Source of the DNA: Francisella sp. SYW-9
GTDB lineage: Bacteria > Pseudomonadota > Gammaproteobacteria > Francisellales > Francisellaceae
DNA: 64,000 bases
Reading direction: 5' to 3'
Assembly: GCF_008711465.1 (NCBI RefSeq)
Contig: NZ_VXKQ01000009.1
Coordinates: 124,001 to 188,000, forward strand
In this document: positions 35,296 through 44,551 of the stretch, piece by piece
Layout: each line of letters starts with the position of its first letter
How positions within the stretch are numbered: the first letter of the stretch is position 1
The notes under the pieces: generated by a model
Databases searched by the model: none
Told to the model about the DNA's origin: nothing
The model's input: only the letters and a program-made list of their open reading frames with translations
Program-made: the position numbers and the translations under genes

Positions 35296-36666
35296 TCATT
35301 TTATACTCTTATTTATTAGTTCATCAAATTTATCTTGAGGTAGTAACTTGAGCTCTAAATTTGCCTCACTTAGAGAAATATCTTCTTGATAAGCGTAATG
35401 TGCTAACTTCGTAGCCTCGTCATATCCAATCTCTGGAGCAAGAGCTGTCACTAGCATTAAAGAGTTATGTAGATAATAATCTATTTTCTTCTTATTAGGC
35501 TTCATTCCTTTAAGCAAATAATCTGAGAAATTAAGCATACTATCAGACAGCATCTGGATTGACTGTATAATGTTAAATATTATTAACGGTTTATATACAT
35601 TCATCTCCAAATATCCTGCTGATCCTGCCATAGCTACAGCAGCATCTAAACCCATTACTTGAGTTGAAACCATTGCCAGAGCTTCACACTGAGTTGGATT
35701 AACCTTACCTGGCATTATAGATGATCCAGGCTCATTCTCGGGTAATATCAACTCAAACAATCCTGCTCTAGGACCACAACTAAGGATCCGAATATCATTA
35801 GCTATCTTAAATAAAGAATTAGCTAAGACTTTTATAGTACTCATTAAAGCGACTAGGGCATCATGAGACCCTTGCACCTCAAACTTATTAGTTGCTGTAA
35901 TAAAAGGCATCTCAGTTATTTTAGCAATATTCTTAGCAACAAGTTCTGCAAACCCTTGTGGTGCATTTATACCAGTACCAACAGCAGTACCTCCTAATGC
36001 TAACTCATAGACATCCTCTAAGACTAACTTTATCCGTTCAATATTTTTTTCAACTAATGCTGCATAACCGCCAAACTCATCTCCTAGCTTCATAGGTACC
36101 GCATCTTGCATATGAGTTCTACCGATCTTAGTTATACTCATCCATGCTTGAGCCTTCTCTTGTAAGTGCTTTTGCATATATTTAGCAGTAGGAATTAGCT
36201 TTTGAGAAACTGCTATTACTGCTGAGATATTCATTGCGGTTGGGAAGCTATCATTTGATGATTGAGATTTATTAACATCATCATTGGGGTGAATAGGTGT
36301 TTTAGTTCCTTTTTTATTACCATATATTTCATTTGCTCTGTTAGCTATTACCTCATTAACGTTCATATTTAATTGAGTACCACTACCAGTCATCCAAACA
36401 TATAATGGAAAATTGCCATCTAACTTACCTTCTAATACTTCCTCAGATGCCTTAACGATTAGATCCCTCTTCTGCTCTGATAGTATACCTAGTTTGTTAT
36501 TTGTAATAGCAGACGCTTTTTTAATAATAGCCATAGCCTTAACAATATCTAAAGGCATTTTATCATTACCAATTGAGAAGTATTTTAATGACCTTTGAGT
36601 TTGTGCTCCCCAATATTTATCATCTGCAACTTTGATTTCTCCCATGCTATCTGTTTCTACTCGCAT
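35296..36666 (-). CDS. fumC: Class II fumarate hydratase
   Basis: Iron-free fumarase of the TCA cycle, interconverting fumarate and malate. The 456-residue product has the aspartase/fumarase signature PGSSIMPGKVNPTQCEA, the fumarase-type blocks MTGSGTQLNMNVNEVIANRA, HPNDDVNKSQSSNDSFPTA, and KIGRTHMQDAVPMKLGDEFGGY. Length and motifs fit FumC better than aspartase. It is alone on its strand, with the divergent nitroreductase gene 129 bases away. Confidence 0.95.
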   Translation of the reverse strand: MRVETDSMGEIKVADDKYWGAQTQRSLKYFSIGNDKMPLDIVKAMAIIKKASAITNNKLGILSEQKRDLIVKASEEVLEGKLDGNFPLYVWMTGSGTQLNMNVNEVIANRANEIYGNKKGTKTPIHPNDDVNKSQSSNDSFPTAMNISAVIAVSQKLIPTAKYMQKHLQEKAQAWMSITKIGRTHMQDAVPMKLGDEFGGYAALVEKNIERIKLVLEDVYELALGGTAVGTGINAPQGFAELVAKNIAKITEMPFITATNKFEVQGSHDALVALMSTIKVLANSLFKIANDIRILSCGPRAGLFELILPENEPGSSIMPGKVNPTQCEALAMVSTQVMGLDAAVAMAGSAGYLEMNVYKPLIIFNIIQSIQMLSDSMLNFSDYLLKGMKPNKKKIDYYLHNSLMLVTALAPEIGYDEATKLAHYAYQEDISLSEANLELKLLPQDKFDELINKSIK

Positions 36667-36795
36667 TAACTTTCCCCAAAATGTAATTTATACATCAAAT
36701 GTAACATTTTTATGCTACGCTCAGAAGAGCTATATATTTTTAAATACCTTGTAGTTAAAATAAATACTATATAAATTTCCAATTAAATAAATATT

Positions 36796-37461
36796 ATGCA
36801 AACATTAGAAGTATTGAAAAATCGCAAATGTGTCAGAGAATTCTTAGCTAAAGAAATTCCCCGAGAAATGTTTAAGCAGCTTTTTGAGGCTGCAAAATGG
36901 ACTCCTTCAAGCAAAAATACTCAACCATGGAAAATAGTTGTAGTTAGTGGACAAAAGAAAATAGATCTCATGAATAAAATCTTAAATGCTTGTGAAAATG
37001 GCGAAAAACCAAGAATGGAATACAACTATGATGGTGATACTAAACTAGAAGGAGAACTAAAAGAAAGAGCTATCAAGTGTGGCCATGATCTATATACGGC
37101 ATTAGATATTTCTAGAGAAGACAAAGAAAAGCGTATCAAACAATGGAAAAAAAATTATATTTCATTTGATTCTCCTTCTGCAATTTTTATATTTAAATAT
37201 CCTACTGATAGTATTAGTAGCTATATGGACTGTGGCATGCTAATCCAATCGATATTACTTGCAGCTACAGACCTAGGCCTAGCAACCTGCCCTCAGGCTT
37301 CATTAGGGCACTACCCAGACATAATAAAAAAAGATTTCCCTGAGTTTAAAGAGTATACACTCATATGTGGTATTGCTATTGGTTACGAAGATACATCTGC
37401 AGATGTAAATAACTATAGAACAGAAAGAGAAAGTATTCATAACCTTGTCAGTTTTTTCTAA
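36796..37461 (+). CDS. Nitroreductase-family flavoprotein
   Basis: A 221-residue FMN-dependent oxidoreductase of the nitroreductase family. Conserved blocks are NRKCVREFLAKEIPREMFKQLFEAAKWTPSSKNTQPW at the N terminus (FMN-binding Arg, Ser and Asn), MDCGMLIQSILLAATDLGLATCPQ, and the C-terminal GYEDTSADVNNYRTER. The physiological substrate is not predictable. A LysR-like regulator follows 68 bases downstream on the same strand and could regulate it. Confidence 0.9.
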   Translation: MQTLEVLKNRKCVREFLAKEIPREMFKQLFEAAKWTPSSKNTQPWKIVVVSGQKKIDLMNKILNACENGEKPRMEYNYDGDTKLEGELKERAIKCGHDLYTALDISREDKEKRIKQWKKNYISFDSPSAIFIFKYPTDSISSYMDCGMLIQSILLAATDLGLATCPQASLGHYPDIIKKDFPEFKEYTLICGIAIGYEDTSADVNNYRTERESIHNLVSFF

Positions 37462-37529
37462 TTTCTTTAGTAATTCTCAATATAATGATATTATTAAAAC
37501 ATTAAAATTAAATTTAATTTAATGTCAAA

Positions 37530-38480
37530 ATGAGCATTATAAGCAAAGATATTATTGAAGCAACTCGCTACTTCCTAAAATTAGTCGAACTAGGCTCATA
37601 TAGTTCAGTCAAAAAATATTATGGTGTTGAATTAAATACCATAAAAAATAAAATTGAAGTTTTAGAGAGTTTCCTAGATATAAAACTTATTAGAAATGTG
37701 CAGAATCGCATTTCTCCAACAGCTGATGGAATGAAGTATTACCACTCTTGTAACAAAACTTTTAAGGACCTAGAAGATACTATTCAAAATGTAAAGCAAA
37801 GTGGTTTTAGAGAGCGTAAATCTATAAAAATCTTAGGGACACCACTATTTCTAAAAATTGTAATTGATTTTGTACTACCACAAATTCAAGAAATTAACGA
37901 TGAATCTTTTAACTTTGCTTTAGATAGTTATCAAATTGACAATCTAAATGGGAGTCAATATCAGTTTGACTCATATAGCGTCATTCAAATTTTCACAAAA
38001 CACCTCGAGCACCTTGATTTAGATGACTGGATAGTTTGCTCATCAGTTGATGCCATCAAACTGCCTGCATATATCTATGGTAATAAAAATCTTATCAAAG
38101 ATATGCATAATAACCCGCAACGTATTATCGAATCTCCAGTTGTTTTTAACAAATATGATTTTTCTCTGGGTGTAACTGAGTTTAAACATGGAGCTGAAAC
38201 CTATAAGTTTAATCTCGATAATGTCAAATATACGGTTGATAATGAGATACAAAAGGCAAATATTATTAAAAGTGAGAATGTTATTGGCTTTATGCCAAAG
38301 TTCTATCACAATACAGTGTTAAGAGATTATGATAATATTGCTAAGGTAGAAGGTGTTGAAATAGAGTTCCCTCTAGAGCCTCATTTAGTGCTAGTATATA
38401 AGCATTCAAAGTATAAAGATGAACTTATAAATATAGTTAGATCGGGCATTGATAAAATAAAAGAAAAATATACAGACTAA
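37530..38480 (+). CDS. Divergent LysR-type regulator
   Basis: A 316-residue protein with LysR architecture. The N-terminal region FLKLVELGSYSSVKKYYGVELNTIKNKIEVLESFLDIKLI matches the winged helix-turn-helix with spacing usual for LysR, followed by RNVQNRISPTADG. The rest is a poorly conserved effector-binding domain. It follows the nitroreductase gene. The divergence from the standard signature lowers confidence in the family relative to the regulator at 27853. Confidence 0.7.
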   Translation: MSIISKDIIEATRYFLKLVELGSYSSVKKYYGVELNTIKNKIEVLESFLDIKLIRNVQNRISPTADGMKYYHSCNKTFKDLEDTIQNVKQSGFRERKSIKILGTPLFLKIVIDFVLPQIQEINDESFNFALDSYQIDNLNGSQYQFDSYSVIQIFTKHLEHLDLDDWIVCSSVDAIKLPAYIYGNKNLIKDMHNNPQRIIESPVVFNKYDFSLGVTEFKHGAETYKFNLDNVKYTVDNEIQKANIIKSENVIGFMPKFYHNTVLRDYDNIAKVEGVEIEFPLEPHLVLVYKHSKYKDELINIVRSGIDKIKEKYTD

Positions 38481-38491
38481 TAAAATATAAT

Positions 38492-39019
38492 CTACTTGTT
38501 AATCTTCTTTATAATTATACTTTCAATAATAGCTACACTCGCATGTACAAATATCACAGCTAAACCAATATAGGCAAAATACTCATGTATATCTTTAATT
38601 TCAACAACATCTGGTCTAGCCATCACCTCAAGAATCGCTGGCAAGCCAAAAGGAATTACATATGTCCCCTTTGCACTTATCAGACACCAACCCAAAATGG
38701 ACATAAGTATTAACCAAACATATAAAAAGATATGGACAGCCTTAGAAGCAATACTCCTAAAGAGATTATAGTATACTCTTTGCCCTATAATTGGAAACTC
38801 CACAAACTTTCTAATAATAAGCCTTAAAATAGTCAAAAATAGTACTAAAAAGCCTATATACAAATGAGATCCTTTCATAAAATCATGAAATAACGTGTGT
38901 TTGCCAAAAGTACTTCTAAATTCTATAGATATAAATGCTAGAAATATCAAAATAACAGTAAGCCAATGTATATACACCATAAGTCGATTAATCTTTGCTT
39001 GCATATAATTAATCATCAT
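38492..39019 (-). CDS. Cytochrome b561
   Basis: A 175-residue inner-membrane diheme cytochrome b of the bacterial b561 (CybB) type. Four hydrophobic helices carry the expected histidines, for example HW in helix 1 (MVYIHWLTVILIF), HLYIGFLVLF in helix 2, HIFLYVWL in helix 3 and HEYFAYIGLAVIFVHA in helix 4. The family oxidises quinol and E. coli CybB can pass electrons to superoxide. Its gene is convergent with the LysR-like gene. Confidence 0.88.
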   Translation of the reverse strand: MMINYMQAKINRLMVYIHWLTVILIFLAFISIEFRSTFGKHTLFHDFMKGSHLYIGFLVLFLTILRLIIRKFVEFPIIGQRVYYNLFRSIASKAVHIFLYVWLILMSILGWCLISAKGTYVIPFGLPAILEVMARPDVVEIKDIHEYFAYIGLAVIFVHASVAIIESIIIKKINK

Positions 39020-39093
39020 AATTATAAATAATCTATGATTATAATGACTTTTGAAAATAAAAGGAAAAAGAATTTGATCTAAAGAGTATATTC

Positions 39094-40089
39094 TTAGAAA
39101 GTACCAAATATATTAAATAAGATTATATAAATAATACTAGTAACTGCTATACATGCCGGGATAGTTAAAATCCATGCTACAGCCATTTTTTTAACAACTT
39201 TCCAATTTACCCCAGAGTCTGCATAACCTGCACCCATTATTGATCCTGACGCAACTTGTGTCGTACTAACAGGTAAGCCTATATGAGAAGCTACTAAAAC
39301 TAAAGCACCTGAGCTTAGCTCTGCTGAAACTGCATTTACTGGCTCAAGCTTAGATAATTTAGAGCTTAATGTCTTAATAATTTTTTTACCACCAGAAAGA
39401 GTTCCTAACCCCATTGCGATACCACATAATACTATCACCCAGGTAGGTACTTCTGTAGTATTTACTAGCCCAGCACTAAATAACGCCAAAGTGATTATTG
39501 ACATTGTTTTTTGAGCGTCATTAGAGCCATGAGAGAAAGATAACAAACTAGTTGATACTACTTGCATCTCTCGTATGTATTTATTTGTTCTTCTAACTCC
39601 ACTTAATCTAATAAAAATATTCAGTAAAACTATACAAATAATTAGCGCTAAGAAAAATGCCATAATTGGCGAGCTAACCATAGGTATCAAAACCTTATTA
39701 ACAACAGTCATATAGTTAACATCTTGATAACTAGAGCCGATAATTACAGCACCAACCAATGAACCTATTAACGCATGAGATGAGCTAGATGGAATACCAA
39801 AACTCCATGTAAAAAAGTTCCAACTGATTGCTCCTAGCAAAGCTGAGATCAATACAATATCTGTAACAACACTAGTATCTACAAGCCCCTTAGAGATAGT
39901 CGCAGCTACTGCGGTTCCAAAAAATGCTCCTAAAAAATTAAAAAATGCTGCTAAACCTATCGCCTGACCAGGAGTTAGAGATTTTGTCGCAATTGGTGTT
40001 GCAACGACATTCGCTGCATCATGGAAACCGTTAGTGAACTCAAAAAACAAAGCAATTATAATAATCGCTACCAAAACTGTTGAAATCAT
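39094..40089 (-). CDS. pit: Inorganic phosphate transporter (Pit family)
   Basis: A 331-residue, about 10-helix phosphate:cation symporter. Both duplicated PiT motifs are present: FTNGFHDAANVVATPIATKS near the N terminus and SFSHGSNDAQKTMSIITLAL in the middle, each holding the Gly-x-Asn/His-Asp-Ala core. Near the end is HIGLPVSTTQVASGSIMGAG. A DUF47 gene ends 15 bases upstream; this pairing is widespread and DUF47 is thought to regulate the transporter. Confidence 0.93.
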   Translation of the reverse strand: MISTVLVAIIIIALFFEFTNGFHDAANVVATPIATKSLTPGQAIGLAAFFNFLGAFFGTAVAATISKGLVDTSVVTDIVLISALLGAISWNFFTWSFGIPSSSSHALIGSLVGAVIIGSSYQDVNYMTVVNKVLIPMVSSPIMAFFLALIICIVLLNIFIRLSGVRRTNKYIREMQVVSTSLLSFSHGSNDAQKTMSIITLALFSAGLVNTTEVPTWVIVLCGIAMGLGTLSGGKKIIKTLSSKLSKLEPVNAVSAELSSGALVLVASHIGLPVSTTQVASGSIMGAGYADSGVNWKVVKKMAVAWILTIPACIAVTSIIYIILFNIFGTF

Positions 40090-40104
40090 ATAGCAAATAC
40101 CTTA

Positions 40105-40770
40105 CTAAACTTCTTTAACATGAATTCTCATTATTGACTCAGCTATCGAAGTACAAGTTGAAATAGCATTTTCAATAGCTTTATATATATCCTTTACCTT
40201 CATGATAAATATCACATCACCTTCTTCAAAGTGAGAAAAACGTTTAAGTGCATGAGCAAGATCTTCCAAAACATTTTCATCTAAAGCTGTTAATCTAATA
40301 TATAAACTCTTTAAATCTTTCTTCTCACCTTTAGTAAAAGCCTTCATCATGTCATCTAAGACTTTTGTCATTTTACGTAATGTTTCAACACAGTTTGCTA
40401 GATATAGATTCACATCACCTCTTTCCTCTTCCATTAGGATCTGCATATATCTATGTATTTTAACAATTCTTTTATTAAGCTTTAGTAGCAATGTTATTAC
40501 ATTATGTAACTCAACCCTATCAACAGGAGTTACAAAATGTCTTGCTAACTCATGATCCATTTTGTTAGCAACTTCTACTGTTACTGTCCTAGTTAAGCGT
40601 AACTCTTCAGCTAGCTCAGATAGTGTTAGACTATCTTTTTCTTTAACTATTTGATCTAAGATTCTAGCTGAGTCCTCTACAGCCTCTGTTGCCTCTATCA
40701 TTAACTCAAAAAATATTTTATCTTGGCTTGGAATTAGTGTCTTAACTAGTTTGCGCAACATTATGTACAA
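40105..40770 (-). CDS. DUF47/PhoU-like phosphate transport regulator
   Basis: A 221-residue all-helical cytoplasmic protein of the DUF47 family, related to PhoU. The helix containing ATEAVEDSARILDQIVKEKD and the metal-ligand-like E/D-rich helix ends (KMDHELARHFVTPVDRVEL) are characteristic. It is 15 bases upstream of the Pit transporter gene. Regulation or assembly of Pit is the likely role, inferred from the family's constant pairing. A 10-bp inverted repeat with a 30-base T-rich loop lies about 60 bases upstream. Confidence 0.88.
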   Translation of the reverse strand: MYIMLRKLVKTLIPSQDKIFFELMIEATEAVEDSARILDQIVKEKDSLTLSELAEELRLTRTVTVEVANKMDHELARHFVTPVDRVELHNVITLLLKLNKRIVKIHRYMQILMEEERGDVNLYLANCVETLRKMTKVLDDMMKAFTKGEKKDLKSLYIRLTALDENVLEDLAHALKRFSHFEEGDVIFIMKVKDIYKAIENAISTCTSIAESIMRIHVKEV

Positions 40771-40828
40771 TCTCCTAACTATGTTTTTGCATATTCGACA
40801 CTCAAAGTTTATAACAAAGAAATAAACA

Positions 40829-40878
40829 AAAACAACAAGATTTTATTATTTTTTTTATATTATTTTTTTTGTTGTTTT
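40829..40878. repeat. 10-bp inverted repeat upstream of DUF47-pit
   Basis: AAAACAACAA (40829-40838) and TTGTTGTTTT (40869-40878) are exact complements separated by 30 mostly A/T bases. It lies about 60 bases upstream of the DUF47 start. It could be an operator pair or, in this very AT-rich DNA, chance. Confidence 0.4.
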
Positions 40879-41027
40879 AATAGCAAAACTAATATATTAT
40901 GTTAGGCTTTTTTAGATGGGAAAGATCATTCTTGAAAAAGTGAGAATACATTTTAAACAACTTTCTTTTAAATTAAAAGACGTTATTTAGGCTTATTTAA
41001 AGTTTTTGAAATATCCTATATAGAAGT

Positions 41028-41834
41028 TTAAATCATCTTCTTTAGATCATTTATAATAACAAAAGCCTCATCATCTTCAATAAGCCTAAATCTAATCGTA
41101 GATTCTGGAGCAAACTGTGCCAGCTTACTTATATCTGGCTCAATAACATTTACAACTCTTGGATAGCCTCCTACAGTCTGGCGATGTCTCATTAGAACTA
41201 TTGGTCCTCCTGGAGATAGCTGCACAGTACCATCAGAAACAGGTTGAGATATCATTTCAATTTTTTGTGTATCTAAACTTGCTCCTTTTAAAGATAACCC
41301 CATTTGGCTAGAGTTTGGTGAAATACTCCAAAGCTCATCAAAAAAGGCATTATCTTTTAAAATAAAATACTCAGGACCTTTTATGACTCTTATGAAATTA
41401 GTTTTATAATTATGGTTTATGAAATCACTTAATTCCTCAGGTCTTTTCTTACCAATTAAGCGTTGTAACCCTGATTCAAACTCTATTGCTAAAACAACCG
41501 TTCTGAAGCCTTTTTTTGTACCTTTAAACTCTAGGATCTCATCTTTATTAAGCTTACAAATTCGATTGTATGGAATATTTTGAGAAGCAGTCTCTGTTCT
41601 GTTATAAGAAGCACCTGATATAACTACAAGTAAATCCTTGTTAGCTTTTATCTTTGATGGATAAATCATCTCTATAGCCTGAAAACATCGAGGCTTTTCT
41701 AATAAGTTATATGCGGTAATAAAGCTTAACTGATCCTGTGCCCCTTTAGGTGATACTCCTTTATCCTGAGATCCAAACTCTCTTAATGAAATAGGGAAAG
41801 ATAATCCTCCATTAACTGAAAAAAAGTCTACCAT
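41028..41834 (-). CDS. pxpC: 5-oxoprolinase subunit C
   Basis: Third subunit of the prokaryotic 5-oxoprolinase PxpABC, which opens 5-oxoproline (pyroglutamate) to glutamate using ATP. The 268-residue product belongs to the KipA/AHS2 family: FSVNGGLSFPISLREFGSQD near the N terminus and LSPGGPIVLMRHRQTVGGYPRV near the C terminus are the conserved blocks. It starts 2 bases after pxpA and is the last gene of the operon. Confidence 0.9.
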   Translation of the reverse strand: MVDFFSVNGGLSFPISLREFGSQDKGVSPKGAQDQLSFITAYNLLEKPRCFQAIEMIYPSKIKANKDLLVVISGASYNRTETASQNIPYNRICKLNKDEILEFKGTKKGFRTVVLAIEFESGLQRLIGKKRPEELSDFINHNYKTNFIRVIKGPEYFILKDNAFFDELWSISPNSSQMGLSLKGASLDTQKIEMISQPVSDGTVQLSPGGPIVLMRHRQTVGGYPRVVNVIEPDISKLAQFAPESTIRFRLIEDDEAFVIINDLKKMI

Positions 41835-41836
41835 AA

Positions 41837-42535
41837 TTAACCTTTTACTTTATTAAGTTCTTTAGCTAGCTCTAAGGCTATCTCACTATCAGAATGTATA
41901 CATATTGTTTGAGAGTCAAATGCTATTTCCTGACCATTCACATTTATAAAGCCTTTTGCTAGTTCACGATACTGATCAACAGCTTTATCAACCTCTTTAA
42001 TTTCTGCATTTGGCTGACCTCTTGGTATAAGCATCGGATTATTATTTTTATCTAGCAAATAACCTCTTTCCGCAAAGCTCTCTTTTATTGTTTTTATACC
42101 ATTTTCCTCAGCATATTTCTTCAAAAGACCAAAAGGGCTAACCAATAGCTCTTGAACATCATTTTTTAAACACCAAGAAGTAAATGTTTTAACTAGCTTT
42201 TCATTCACATTAAGTTCATTATATAAAGCACCATGAGGCTTTATTGCTTTGATATGACCATCAAAAAGAGCAAATTGCTCATCAAAAGATTTACATAAGC
42301 TTCTATCATCAATCTTGATAACTTTTCTACCAAAATCCTCTTTATCTGGATACGATATATGAGCTGTAACTTTTACATTATTTTTTTTACAAAGATCTAC
42401 ATAATAATCAACACTTTGCTTATCACCAGCATGTCCACCACAAGCAATATTTGCAATATCAATATATTTTACCAATTGATCATCAACAGTATGGGCAACA
42501 CCTCTTTCACCTAAATCACAATTTATCAAAAGCAT
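41837..42535 (-). CDS. pxpA: 5-oxoprolinase subunit A (LamB/YcsF family)
   Basis: Metal-dependent hydrolase-like subunit of PxpABC. The 232-residue product opens with LLINCDLGERG and IDIANIACGGHAGD, has VTAHISYPDKEDFGRK and the central IKPHGALYNELN, and ends near QTICIHSDSE, the conserved blocks of the LamB/YcsF family. It lies 1 base after pxpB and 2 bases before pxpC, so the three subunits should be made together. Confidence 0.92.
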   Translation of the reverse strand: MLLINCDLGERGVAHTVDDQLVKYIDIANIACGGHAGDKQSVDYYVDLCKKNNVKVTAHISYPDKEDFGRKVIKIDDRSLCKSFDEQFALFDGHIKAIKPHGALYNELNVNEKLVKTFTSWCLKNDVQELLVSPFGLLKKYAEENGIKTIKESFAERGYLLDKNNNPMLIPRGQPNAEIKEVDKAVDQYRELAKGFINVNGQEIAFDSQTICIHSDSEIALELAKELNKVKG

Positions 42536-42536
42536 A

Positions 42537-43154
42537 TTATATCTCCCTAAAAACTATTTTATCTCCAGGCTTAAGCTTAGAGAAATCATTAAAATCTGAT
42601 ATACCAATAATATTCCACCCACTAGGAGTTTGTTCTGGAAAGATTGTTGTTTGAGCACCTCCGATACCTATAGATCCTGCAGCAATCCTATTTCTAGGAG
42701 TCTCTAATCTAGGTAACGACAGGCTTTTATCCAATCCAAGTAAATATGGCAAGTATGGCTTAAAACCAAGCATCGCAATATGGTATTCATTTTGAGTATG
42801 TCTTTTTATAACTTCAGCTACTTTGATTCCAAGCTTCTCTGCTGCTAACTCTAAATCTTGTCCATTATACTTAACGTCTATCTTATGGGTTTGTGGCTCT
42901 ATCTGCTGATCATAGTCAACATGTTGTATCTTATCTAGGATAGAGCTTTTTAGTTCAAGCGGATCACCATAATCAAAATGAAATGCCACAGAGTTATATG
43001 ATGGTACAATATCATAAATATTAAATTTATCACAAAATTGACGATCAGCTAAAATATCATTATATATTCTAAGAACTTTCAAATTATCACTTAAAGATAG
43101 TTGATTACTTAAATTATATACAAAACAATTTTGACCCAAAAAATATCCATCCAT
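42537..43154 (-). CDS. pxpB: 5-oxoprolinase subunit B (KipI family)
   Basis: Subunit B of PxpABC, related to the B. subtilis kinase inhibitor KipI. The 205-residue product has DIVPSYNSVAFHFDYGDP, HTQNEYHIAMLGFKPYLPYL and PRNRIAAGSIGIGGAQTTIFPEQTPSGWNIIG, which are the AHS1 signatures. It starts 5 bases after the MFS transporter stop and directly precedes pxpA. Confidence 0.92.
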   Translation of the reverse strand: MDGYFLGQNCFVYNLSNQLSLSDNLKVLRIYNDILADRQFCDKFNIYDIVPSYNSVAFHFDYGDPLELKSSILDKIQHVDYDQQIEPQTHKIDVKYNGQDLELAAEKLGIKVAEVIKRHTQNEYHIAMLGFKPYLPYLLGLDKSLSLPRLETPRNRIAAGSIGIGGAQTTIFPEQTPSGWNIIGISDFNDFSKLKPGDKIVFREI

Positions 43155-43159
43155 AAATA

Positions 43160-44404
43160 TTACCCAATTACCCCACTAGTAAGCTTTTTACAGCCTTCAG
43201 GCTCAAGTTTATATAAAGTAATTAATCCAACTATTGCACTTATGCATATCATTCCAACAGCCATATAATCGGAAACATGATCTGCTAGATAAAAACATAA
43301 AAATGGTAGAAGTCCTCCATAAATTCCAAAGCCAATATTATATGCTAAAGCAAATCCGGTGTAGCGTATTTGCTTAGGGAAACTCTCTGTGAAAATCACC
43401 ATAATATTGCCATAGAATAAACCAAAAATAGCAGATATTATTACAAAAAATAAGATCAACAAACTATTATCATATTTATAAAGAGCATACATTGGCAATG
43501 GAAGTAATAACATTAGAACTAAGCCTGTAGCCGTTATTGACTTAATATTAAAGAACTTCGTTAATCTAGCTGCTAAAGTACATGACCCAATAAAAACAAC
43601 TAGGCTTATAGTAGTAAGGATAGCAACATCAACATCTTTGTGACCAAGAACCTGAGTAATAATATTTGGTAATATAGTTATCTGAAAATATGCTACGACT
43701 GCTCCAGGAAAACATAATAACATCATAAAAACGATACTTTTCCAATACTTCACAATTAAATGCCATAATTTAACTTGTTGACTTGATGAAACTTCCGATT
43801 TGCTATCACCTGTATGTTTAATAAAAAACGACATGACTATAAGGATAATTGCTATAGCAAACAGTATTCTCCACCCACCATGTGACATTAACTCATTAGG
43901 AATAAAATATCTAATAATTTGAAAACTAATAATAGCAAATAACATTCCTCCAAAAGCTGTAGCTATAACATTTGCTGTAGCTTTTGCTTTCCCGACTATT
44001 GTATCTTCCTCTTCCACAAGAATAACTATTGAACCACTATACTGACCTCCTAAAGCAATTCCTTGAAGTATCCTAAATAGAACCAGTAATATAGGAGCTA
44101 AAATACCTATACTTGCATAAGACGGTAATAGCGCAATACCTACTGTTGGAAATCCCATAAAAAATGCAGTCCAAGCAAGAGCTGTTGTTCTTGATTTCTT
44201 ATCACCAATATATCCAAAAATAATGCCTCCAAAAGGTCTAGCTAAAAAGCCAGCAGCAAAAGCTCCAAAAGCCGCTAAAAAACTAGCAAACGGAGTTGCT
44301 AGATTTGGAAAAAAGGCCTCACCAATATACACAGCACAAAATGAATATACTGTAAACTCATACCATTCAGCTGTACTTGCTAAAAGTACTAAAAACTTCT
44401 TCAT
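43160..44404 (-). CDS. MFS transporter, metabolite:proton symporter (MHS) type
   Basis: A 414-residue, 12-helix transporter of the MHS/ProP-like MFS group. It has STAEWYEFTVYSF at the N terminus, the loop-2 motif ARPFGGIIFGYIGDKKSR, and LFRILQGIALGGQYSGS, all typical. It is the first gene of the operon with pxpB, pxpA and pxpC, 5 bases before pxpB. Uptake of 5-oxoproline or a related substrate is therefore likely, but this is inference from context. Confidence 0.85.
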   Translation of the reverse strand: MKKFLVLLASTAEWYEFTVYSFCAVYIGEAFFPNLATPFASFLAAFGAFAAGFLARPFGGIIFGYIGDKKSRTTALAWTAFFMGFPTVGIALLPSYASIGILAPILLVLFRILQGIALGGQYSGSIVILVEEEDTIVGKAKATANVIATAFGGMLFAIISFQIIRYFIPNELMSHGGWRILFAIAIILIVMSFFIKHTGDSKSEVSSSQQVKLWHLIVKYWKSIVFMMLLCFPGAVVAYFQITILPNIITQVLGHKDVDVAILTTISLVVFIGSCTLAARLTKFFNIKSITATGLVLMLLLPLPMYALYKYDNSLLILFFVIISAIFGLFYGNIMVIFTESFPKQIRYTGFALAYNIGFGIYGGLLPFLCFYLADHVSDYMAVGMICISAIVGLITLYKLEPEGCKKLTSGVIG

Positions 44405-44551
44405 TCTCTAACCAATTATTTAGACTTTATACTTCTATTAAAATATATTTTTTGGCAGAAATACACTTTTAAATATAAATTAGCTAAAGATTGTGAGATT
44501 TTATTTAAGAAAAGAAAGATTTAGAAGGTAAAAAAGAAATGAACTATTTTT

